A stretch of 44,947 nt of DNA. Origin: Oscillospiraceae bacterium. Lineage in GTDB: Bacteria > Bacillota > Clostridia > Oscillospirales > Oscillospiraceae. The notes under the pieces were generated by a model. It worked only from the letters and a program-made list of their open reading frames with translations, was not told the origin of the DNA and made no database searches. Below are positions 39,434 to 44,947 of this stretch, piece by piece (the first letter of the stretch is position 1; every line of letters begins with the position of its first letter). A program made the position numbers and the translations under genes. Location of the stretch: positions 1 to 44,947 of the forward strand of contig CACXAQ010000014.1 of the NCBI GenBank assembly GCA_902765595.1. Direction: 5' to 3'.

Positions 39434-40384
39434 ATGGAATCGAACGAATTTCTGAGCACCCTGCTCGGCGACGACAGCGTCAAGAGCATCAGCAAGGCCA
39501 CCGGGTCCAACCAGCAAGACGTGGAAAAAGTACTGGTGGCAGCGCTCCCCAGTCTTCTGGGCGGCGCCCTGGGCCAGGCCCAGGATGAGCAGACCGCCGA
39601 GGGCTTTGCCGGGGCCCTGGCCGACCACGCCAAGGTCGATACCCGGGATCTGGGCAGCTTCATGTCCAACGTGGACATGGAAGACGGTGGCAAGATCCTG
39701 ACCCACCTGCTGGGCAGCAACGCCACCGCCACCGCCCAGGATGTGGCCACCCGTTCCGGCATGGGTCTGGGCAGCACCATCAAGATCCTGGCTGTGGCAG
39801 CCCCGCTGCTGATGAGCCTTCTGGGGCAGCACAACCAGCAGGCCCAGCCCGCGGCAGGCAGCGTTTCCCCTGTGGTCTCCCTGCTGGGCGGCCTCCTGGG
39901 CGCCGGGCAGCCCCAGCAGCAGTCCGGCCTGGGCGGCGGCCTTCTGGGCAGCCTTCTGGGCGTGAGCCAGCCCCAGCAGCAGTCCAGCCTGGGCACCGGC
40001 CTCCTGGGCAGCCTTCTGGGCGTCAGCCAGCCCCAGCAACAGCAGCAGTCCGGTCTGGGCGCCGGCCTCCTGGGCAGTCTCCTGGGCGGCGGCCAGTCCC
40101 AGCAACAGCAGCAGTCCGGTCTGGGCGCCGGCCTCCTGGGCAGCCTCCTGGGCGGCGGCCAGCCCCAGCAACAGCAGCAGTCCGGTCTGGGCGCCGATCT
40201 GCTGGGCAGCCTCCTGGGCGTGAACCAGACCGCGCAGACTACCACGACCACCGGCAAGAAGAAAAAGAAAAAGCCCGCCGCCAGCGCCAACGCCGAGCTG
40301 CTCTCCCTGGGCAACACCCCTGCCCAGTCCCAGAGCCAGCAGACGCCGGGCCTGATGGACATTCTCATGGGCCTGCTGAAATAA
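39434..40384 (+). CDS. DUF937-family protein with Leu/Gly/Gln tandem repeats
   Basis: A 316-residue protein. Residues about 1-130 match the DUF937 domain (DSVKSISKATGSNQQDVEKV, LPSLLGGALGQAQ, ADHAKVDTRDLGSFM). About 145-265 are six tandem repeats of 20-22 residues with consensus LLGSLLGxxQPQQQQQSGLG. A Lys run (GKKKKKKPAA) and a final Leu-rich motif (LMDILMGLLK) follow. DUF937 proteins have no settled function. ATG 39434 is chosen because GGAG precedes it; the earlier ATG at 39413 has no such site. The leader would contain hairpin element B. Confidence 0.85.
   Translation: MESNEFLSTLLGDDSVKSISKATGSNQQDVEKVLVAALPSLLGGALGQAQDEQTAEGFAGALADHAKVDTRDLGSFMSNVDMEDGGKILTHLLGSNATATAQDVATRSGMGLGSTIKILAVAAPLLMSLLGQHNQQAQPAAGSVSPVVSLLGGLLGAGQPQQQSGLGGGLLGSLLGVSQPQQQSSLGTGLLGSLLGVSQPQQQQQSGLGAGLLGSLLGGGQSQQQQQSGLGAGLLGSLLGGGQPQQQQQSGLGADLLGSLLGVNQTAQTTTTTGKKKKKKPAASANAELLSLGNTPAQSQSQQTPGLMDILMGLLK
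39881..40230 (+). repeat. In-frame tandem repeats of 60-66 bp in the DUF937 gene
   Basis: CCCCAGCA-type unit starts fall at 39911, 39971, 40031, 40097 and 40163, giving periods of 60, 60, 66 and 66 bp. The two 66-bp units are nearly identical. The period change comes from two extra Gln codons, so copy-number variation would keep the frame. Confidence 0.85.
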
Positions 40385-40390
40385 GGCCTC

Positions 40391-40440
40391 CGAAAGCCAG
40401 GGGCACCCGCGCCGCGGATGCTCTTGGCTTTTCGTTTTCT
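40391..40440 (+). terminator. Terminator of the DUF937 gene
   Basis: CGAAAGCCA (40391-40399) pairs with TGGCTTTTCG (40425-40434), with an inner CCGCG/CGCGG stem, then TTTTCTC. Confidence 0.7.
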
Positions 40441-40472
40441 CTGCCCAAAACAGGCTTGAAAGGAGCATCCGC

Positions 40473-41705
40473 ATGAATCTCAAAACCATGAAACAGATCT
40501 TCAGGGACACCGATTTCGTCCACCGCAGCGGCACGGCCGAGGAGCTGCGCGTGGCGGAATATCTGAAAGCCCGCTGCGAAAGTCTGGGCGTGAGCGCCCG
40601 GCTGGAGAGCTTCCCGGTGCCCATGGCCGAGATCGAAGAGGCCCGGGTCTATGCCGACGGGAAGGAGATCCCCTGCAGGGGCTTCTTTGGCTGCGGCAGC
40701 GGCGAGGTGGAGGGAGAGCTCTACAACATGCCCGGCCAGGACAAGGTCTCCATCGCCGGGGCCAGGGACAAGATCGTGCTGATGGACACCCAGGGCATCG
40801 GCTTTTTCCCCTATCATGACCTGATGAAGGCCGGGGCCAGGGCCATCCTGTTCCAGTACGGCAATCTCCACTACCCCAACCGGGACATCGACGAGCGGGA
40901 CCTGCGGGCCCACGTGGTGGGCGAGGAGCGCAAGGTCCTCTGCGCCATGATCCACAGTGAGAGCGCGGTGGCGCTGGTGAAAAACAAGGTCCGGCGGGTG
41001 CGGATCCTCATCCGCCAGCGGGAGTATGAGGGCGAATCCCACAACGTGGTCGCGGAGCTCCCCGGCAAACGGGATGAATGGATCACCCTCTCCGCCCACT
41101 ATGACACCACCGCCCTCTCCCACGGCTCCTACGACAACATGTCGGGCTGCGTGGGGCTGCTGGGGGTGCTGGACGCGCTGCGGGGCCGGGAGCACAACTA
41201 CGGGCTGCGCCTGGTCTTCTGCGGCAGCGAGGAGCGGGGGCTCCTGGGCTCCAAGGCCTATGTCCGGGACCACGAGGCGGAGCTTGAGCAGATCGCCCTG
41301 AACATCAACCTGGACATGATCGGCACCATCATGGGCAAGTTCATCGCGAAGGTCTCCGCCGAGGACAAGCTGGCCCACTATCTGAGCTACCTGGGCGCGG
41401 AGCAGGGCTTCCCCGTAGACGCGAAAACCGGGGTCTACTCCAGCGACTCCACCCCCTTTGCCGACAAGGGCGTCCCCGCCCTGTCCCTGGCGCGGCTGGC
41501 CAACACCAGCGTGGCCCCCATCCACTGCCGCTACGACCGGCCCGACGTGCTGAGCATGGAGCAGATGCAAAAGGACGTGGCCTTTATCGCGGAGTTCACC
41601 CGGCGCATGGCGGACGCGGCGGTCTGCCCGGTGTCCCGGGAGATCCCCGAGAAGGTCAAGAAGGAGCTGGACGAGTACCTGTTCCGCAAGCGGAAAGGCG
41701 AATAA
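40473..41705 (+). CDS. M28-family zinc aminopeptidase
   Basis: A 410-residue M28-type peptidase. The zinc/catalytic set is visible: His and Asp in LSAHYDTTALSHGSYDNMSG, the Glu-Glu pair in CGSEERGLLGSKAY, Asp in NINLDMIGTIMG and the final His in APIHCRYDRPDV. A PA-like insert (about 75-190) precedes the second half of the catalytic domain. No signal peptide is seen, so it is probably cytoplasmic. RBS AAAGGAG precedes ATG 40473. It has terminators on both sides, so it stands alone. Confidence 0.9.
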   Translation: MNLKTMKQIFRDTDFVHRSGTAEELRVAEYLKARCESLGVSARLESFPVPMAEIEEARVYADGKEIPCRGFFGCGSGEVEGELYNMPGQDKVSIAGARDKIVLMDTQGIGFFPYHDLMKAGARAILFQYGNLHYPNRDIDERDLRAHVVGEERKVLCAMIHSESAVALVKNKVRRVRILIRQREYEGESHNVVAELPGKRDEWITLSAHYDTTALSHGSYDNMSGCVGLLGVLDALRGREHNYGLRLVFCGSEERGLLGSKAYVRDHEAELEQIALNINLDMIGTIMGKFIAKVSAEDKLAHYLSYLGAEQGFPVDAKTGVYSSDSTPFADKGVPALSLARLANTSVAPIHCRYDRPDVLSMEQMQKDVAFIAEFTRRMADAAVCPVSREIPEKVKKELDEYLFRKRKGE

Positions 41706-41720
41706 CACGGCTATAGAGCG

Positions 41721-41750
41721 AGGAAAGCACCCCGGACGGGGTGCTTTCCT
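41721..41750. terminator. Bidirectional terminator
   Basis: AGGAAAGCACCCC (41721-41733) is the exact complement of GGGGTGCTTTCCT (41738-41750), with a GGAC loop. It separates the peptidase and the converging MATE gene. Confidence 0.8.
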
Positions 41751-41764
41751 TTTGAACTTTTGGT

Positions 41765-43243
41765 TTACATCATTTCAAGCTTTTGATCCCGCGCCTGCTC
41801 CAGCTTACGGATCTCGCTGAGTCCGATGGGGATGGCGATGAGGAAAGCAAGCAGGTCGGACATGGCCTGGACCAGCTCGATGCCCAGCAGCGGCGTGAAG
41901 CCCAATAGCTGCAGCAGTCCCGGCAGCAGCAGCACCAGCGGGATGAAGGCCAGCCCCTGCCTTGCCAGGGCCAGGAGGGTCGCCTTGCCGGTGACGCCGA
42001 TATTCTGCAGCATCATGTTGCACAGCACCACCCAGGCCGAGAGCGGGAAGGCCACAAGCTGGGCCCGGAAGGTGAAGGCCGCGATCTGCAGGGCCTCGTC
42101 GCTGGCGCCGGCCACCAGGTTGGTGATGGGCTTTGCGAAAATGAAGCCCAGGCCTGCGAGACACAGCAGCACCACCGCCGCCACCTTCACGCAGTACCAG
42201 AAGGCCCGCAGCACCCGGTCATAACGACGGGCCCCGTAGTTGAAGCCGCAGACCGGCTGGAAGCCCTGGCCGAAGCCGATAAGGGCCGAGGAGAGGAACA
42301 TCATGATCCGGTTCACGCCGGTCATGGCCGCCTGGGCCGCGTCGATGAGCAGAGGGTCCGTCAGGTAGAGACCGATGGAGTGGTTCAGGCAGGTGGTGGC
42401 GATGCTGGCCATGCCCTGCCGGGCCAGAGAGGGCAGGCCGCCCTTGAAGATGCCCTTGAAGTAGTAGAGCGTCGGCGTGAAGTTTTTCAGGCGGATCTTC
42501 ACGTTATCGCTGCGGGAGAGACCGATCAGCAAAATGCAGAAGCTGAACACCTGGCTGATGCCGGTGGCGAGGGCCGCGCCGGCCACGCCCATCCCCGCGC
42601 CAAAGCTCATGCGGACCCCGGCAACTCCGATGCTCTCCCCCGCCCGGAAGATCAGGATCGGGTCCAGGATCAGGTTCAGCACCGCACCGGAGGCCAGGCC
42701 CAGCATGGAGAAAAAGGCGTTGCCCTGCATACGCAGCTGGTTATTCATAACGATGCTGCCCATCATGAAAGGGGTGGCCAGCAGGATAAAGCGCATGTAA
42801 GCCACGGTGTAGCCCAGAGTGGCCTGGGTCTTGGCACCCAGGAGCCGGGCGAAGGGCACCCGGAACAGCAGTCCGAAGACCGCAAGCAGCAGGCCCAGGA
42901 GCACCGCCGAGAAAAAGCCCGTGGCGGCCATCTTCTCCGCCTGGGCCAGGTCCCGGCGGCCGAAGGCCCGGGAGATGAAGTTGCCGGAGCCGTGGCCGTG
43001 GTAGAAGCCGATGGCCTGGATGATGTTCATCAGCGGCAGCACCACGCCCACCGCCGCCACCATGCTGTCCTGCTGGAGCTGCCGGACGAAAAAGGTGTCC
43101 ACCAGGTTGTAAAAGGAGGTGACCAGCATGCTGATAATGGTGGGGATGGCCAGCCGCCGGATCAGCTTCTCCACCGGCTGGGTGGTCATGCGGATGACTT
43201 TTTCCTCTTTTCCGTCGGCCAGGGGCCGCGCCTGTTCGCTCAT
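41765..43243 (-). CDS. MATE-family efflux transporter
   Basis: A 492-residue twelve-segment MATE transporter that exports cationic or aromatic compounds using Na+ or H+ gradients. The first conserved region reads IPTIISMLVTSFYNLVDTFF with FFVRQLQQDSMVAAVGVVLP. The pseudo-repeat appears later as LFLSSALIGFGQGFQPVCGF and NYGARRYDRVLRAF. The substrate is unknown. ATG 43243 follows GGGAGAA. A TATAAT lies about 25 bp further upstream without a good -35. Confidence 0.93.
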   Translation of the reverse strand: MSEQARPLADGKEEKVIRMTTQPVEKLIRRLAIPTIISMLVTSFYNLVDTFFVRQLQQDSMVAAVGVVLPLMNIIQAIGFYHGHGSGNFISRAFGRRDLAQAEKMAATGFFSAVLLGLLLAVFGLLFRVPFARLLGAKTQATLGYTVAYMRFILLATPFMMGSIVMNNQLRMQGNAFFSMLGLASGAVLNLILDPILIFRAGESIGVAGVRMSFGAGMGVAGAALATGISQVFSFCILLIGLSRSDNVKIRLKNFTPTLYYFKGIFKGGLPSLARQGMASIATTCLNHSIGLYLTDPLLIDAAQAAMTGVNRIMMFLSSALIGFGQGFQPVCGFNYGARRYDRVLRAFWYCVKVAAVVLLCLAGLGFIFAKPITNLVAGASDEALQIAAFTFRAQLVAFPLSAWVVLCNMMLQNIGVTGKATLLALARQGLAFIPLVLLLPGLLQLLGFTPLLGIELVQAMSDLLAFLIAIPIGLSEIRKLEQARDQKLEMM

Positions 43244-43300
43244 AACGATTCTCCCAAATTGATTTCTGGTATTATTATACGCGTTTTGTCAACAGACGGG

Positions 43301-43327
43301 AAAAGCGGCCCAGGCAGGCCGCTTTTT
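43301..43327. terminator. Terminator of the lipoamide dehydrogenase gene
   Basis: AAAAGCGGCC (43301-43310) pairs with GGCCGCTTTT (43317-43326). A and T runs on either side allow function in both directions; it follows the minus-strand stop at 43337. Confidence 0.75.
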
Positions 43328-43336
43328 GTTTCCCCC

Positions 43337-44725
43337 TTATTTTTTTAGCTTCCCCGCCAGGTCGCTCAGCGCGTCGCTCAAGGCCTCTTCATAGGTGGGG
43401 TGGGGCCGCATGGCCAGGAGCAGCTGCTCCGGCGTCATGCGGTTGGCGATGGCCTCGCTGATCTGGGAGATCATGTCCGGCGCGCCCAGGCACATGAGCT
43501 GGGCCCCCAGGATCTCCCCGGTATCACTATGGGCCAGCACCTTCATGAAGCTGCGGCCCGGGTCCTCGATGAGGGTGCGGGCGTTGCCGCCCATGACGCA
43601 TTTGCCGGTCTTCACGGGGATGCCCTGGGCCTTGGCCTCCGCCTCGGTGAGGCCCACCACGGCGATCTCGGGCCGGCAGTAGACGCAGCTGGGCACGATG
43701 CGCATGTCCACCCGGTTCTCCAGGCCGCAGAGCAGCTCCGCAAAGGCCTGACCCTGGGCGGCGGCCACATGGGCCAGCTGGGTCTGGGAGGCCACGTCCC
43801 CGATGGCGTAGATGGAGGGGATGCTGGTCTCGTAGCGCCGGTTCACCTTCAGGATGCGGCCGTCCAGCTCGGGCTGGAGCCCCTGGGCGAAGAGGCCCTC
43901 CCAGGCGGCCCGGCGGCCTACGGCGCACAGCACCGCCTCGCCGGTGACGGAGTCGGCCTGGCCCCTGGTGCTGAAGCGGACCCGCAGGCCCTCCTCGCAC
44001 GCCTCCACCCGCTCCACCAGGGCGTTGGGGCAGACGCGCACGTTCTTCTTTTTCAAAATCAGCGCCAGGTTCTGGCCCAGCTCCCGGTCCAGCATGGGCA
44101 GCAGCCGGTCCAGCCCTTCCAGGATGGTGACCTCACAGCCCAGGTCGGAGAAGAAGCTGGCAAACTCGATGCCGATGACCCCGCCGCCGATGACCACCAG
44201 GGAGCGGTAGAGACGGTCCGGGCCCTTCAGCAGCTCCTCGCTGGTGAGCACCCCGGGCAGCTCCATCCCGGGCAGGGGCAGGCGCATGGGCGCGGCACCG
44301 GTGGCGATCAGGATGCTCTCGGCGGAAACTACCGCAAGCTCTCCGTCGGGGGCGCAGATCTCCACCCGGTGGGGCGCCAGGATCCTGGCACGGCCCCGCA
44401 GCAGGGGGATCTTTGCGCTTTTGAACATGCTCTCCACTCCCTGGGACAGGGTCTGGGCCACCCGGAGCTTGTTCTGAAAGATCTCTCCCAGGTCCGCCCG
44501 CAGTCCCTCGGCGTGGACGCCCACCGCGGCGCCCTCCAGGGCGGCGCGATAGAGGGAAGAGCTGTGGAGCAGGGTCTTGGTGGAGACGCAGCCTCGGTTC
44601 ACACAGGTGCCGCCCGGTTCCCGGGCCTCCACCACGGCGGTCTTCTTCCCCAGCTTGGCCGCCCGCAGGGCCGCGGTCTGGCCGCCGGGGCCGGCGCCGA
44701 TCACCAGAAGTTCAAAGTCGTACAT
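43337..44725 (-). CDS. lpdA: Dihydrolipoyl dehydrogenase
   Basis: A 462-residue FAD disulfide oxidoreductase. FAD motif LVIGAGPGGQTAALRAAKLG, redox-active pair Cys41/Cys46 in GGTCVNRGCVSTKTLLHS, NAD motif VVIGGGVIGIEFASFFSDLG, second FAD motif IYAIGDVASQTQLAHVA and the C-terminal His-Glu in RPHPTYEEALSDAL. It reoxidises dihydrolipoamide in 2-oxoacid dehydrogenase, glycine cleavage or acetoin systems. It begins 8 bp after the lipoate ligase stop, which overlaps its AGGAGG site, so the two genes are coupled in lipoate use. The complex it serves is outside the window. Confidence 0.92.
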   Translation of the reverse strand: MYDFELLVIGAGPGGQTAALRAAKLGKKTAVVEAREPGGTCVNRGCVSTKTLLHSSSLYRAALEGAAVGVHAEGLRADLGEIFQNKLRVAQTLSQGVESMFKSAKIPLLRGRARILAPHRVEICAPDGELAVVSAESILIATGAAPMRLPLPGMELPGVLTSEELLKGPDRLYRSLVVIGGGVIGIEFASFFSDLGCEVTILEGLDRLLPMLDRELGQNLALILKKKNVRVCPNALVERVEACEEGLRVRFSTRGQADSVTGEAVLCAVGRRAAWEGLFAQGLQPELDGRILKVNRRYETSIPSIYAIGDVASQTQLAHVAAAQGQAFAELLCGLENRVDMRIVPSCVYCRPEIAVVGLTEAEAKAQGIPVKTGKCVMGGNARTLIEDPGRSFMKVLAHSDTGEILGAQLMCLGAPDMISQISEAIANRMTPEQLLLAMRPHPTYEEALSDALSDLAGKLKK

Positions 44726-44733
44726 ATTTCCTC

Positions 44734-44947
44734 CTAAATCTCCTGCGCCGCCAGAAGGCCTCGCAGGTCTTCCCCGAACTCCGGGGCGGCCTGGGCGGCG
44801 CGGCTCGACAGCTCCGCCCGGTCAAAGCGGCAGCCGGTAAGCGCCGCTTCCAGCCTGGGGGCCAGGCTCCAGTCCATGGCGTCGGAATAGACCTTCGCGC
44901 TCCGGACGAGACCCGATTCCACCCGCAGCTCCAGCCGCGCTTCGCCC
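44734..44947 (-). CDS. lplA: Lipoate-protein ligase A, C-terminal part (gene runs off the edge)
   Basis: The frame stays open to the right edge and gives 70 C-terminal residues: GEARLELRVESGLVRSAKVY, SDAMDWSLAPRLEAALTG, CRFDRAELSSRA. This matches the accessory domain of lipoate-protein ligase (E-L-x-V-x-x-G-x-I-x-x-A-x-V-x-x-D). The ligase attaches lipoate to carrier lysines of 2-oxoacid dehydrogenases or GcvH. Adjacent dihydrolipoyl dehydrogenase supports the call. The catalytic domain is outside the window, so the assignment rests on the C-terminus and context. Confidence 0.75.
   Translation of the reverse strand, partial: GEARLELRVESGLVRSAKVYSDAMDWSLAPRLEAALTGCRFDRAELSSRAAQAAPEFGEDLRGLLAAQEI

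Noticed and set aside
39881-40230. CRISPR-like array
   Set aside because: The repeats are contiguous, in frame within a protein gene and have no unique spacers; no Cas gene is present.

Overview
The window is a chromosomal segment of a GC-rich, Gram-positive, spore-forming Clostridia-type bacterium, most like a gut Oscillospirales/Oscillospiraceae lineage. The evidence is strong AGGAGG-type ribosome sites, many small lipoproteins with Clostridia-style lipoboxes, a SpoVAC gene, LuxS, a TRAP transporter, split transketolase subunits and DUF937, MATE and HxlR proteins. The lineage is inferred from gene content; no marker gene fixes it.

Layout. 1-625: edge of a truncated IstB/DnaC-like ATPase and an AT-richer scar, ending in a TetR-type operator-promoter. 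626-4106: six-gene flavin/quinone redox operon (flavin reductase, flavodoxin lipoprotein, TetR, ABM monooxygenase, CMD-cupin fusion, flavodoxin). 4254-7407: aldo/keto reductase, small membrane protein, YdcF-like lipoprotein, and a YczE/YitT-like membrane protein on the minus strand. 7671-8288: tandem cystatin-like lipoprotein. 8545-15807: partner-switching signalling operon (STAS; dCache-HAMP-PP2C; STAS-kinase-HATPase fusion), continuing into a PHP phosphoesterase, a YdcF-like membrane protein and a lipoprotein. 16109-23596: catabolic operon with a Gfo/Idh dehydrogenase, split transketolase, DctPQM TRAP transporter, GntR/FCD regulator and D-2-hydroxyacid dehydrogenase. 23865-28578: cell-surface polysaccharide genes (WecG/TagA, CsaB, two flippases). 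28880-33622, minus strand: M29 aminopeptidase, a large Fe-S/FAD oxidoreductase with an N-terminal winged-helix-like segment, a 45-aa protein and SpoVAC. 33780-34325: tRNA-Ser(GGA) followed by two tandem units of an apparently structured, tRNA-tailed repeat. 34452-38131: LuxS, two acetyltransferases, and an HxlR-controlled flavoprotein pair. 38207-41705: a membrane protein, a repeat-bearing DUF937 protein and an M28 peptidase. 41765-44947: MATE transporter, dihydrolipoyl dehydrogenase and the C-terminus of lipoate-protein ligase.

The most unusual material is not protein-coding. (i) Downstream of tRNA-Ser are two ~205-bp units. Each can fold into a closed multi-hairpin RNA with compensatory changes in one stem, ends in a copy of the tRNA 3' end and is followed by its own terminator. 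(ii) A modular hairpin repeat (~170-208 bp, imperfect terminal inverted repeats) is present twice in opposite orientations plus one remnant. One copy abuts a full-consensus promoter and would form the leader of the DUF937 mRNA. Among proteins, the STAS-kinase-HATPase fusion and the tandem cystatin-like lipoprotein stand out.

All calls are from reading the sequence; no database search was run.
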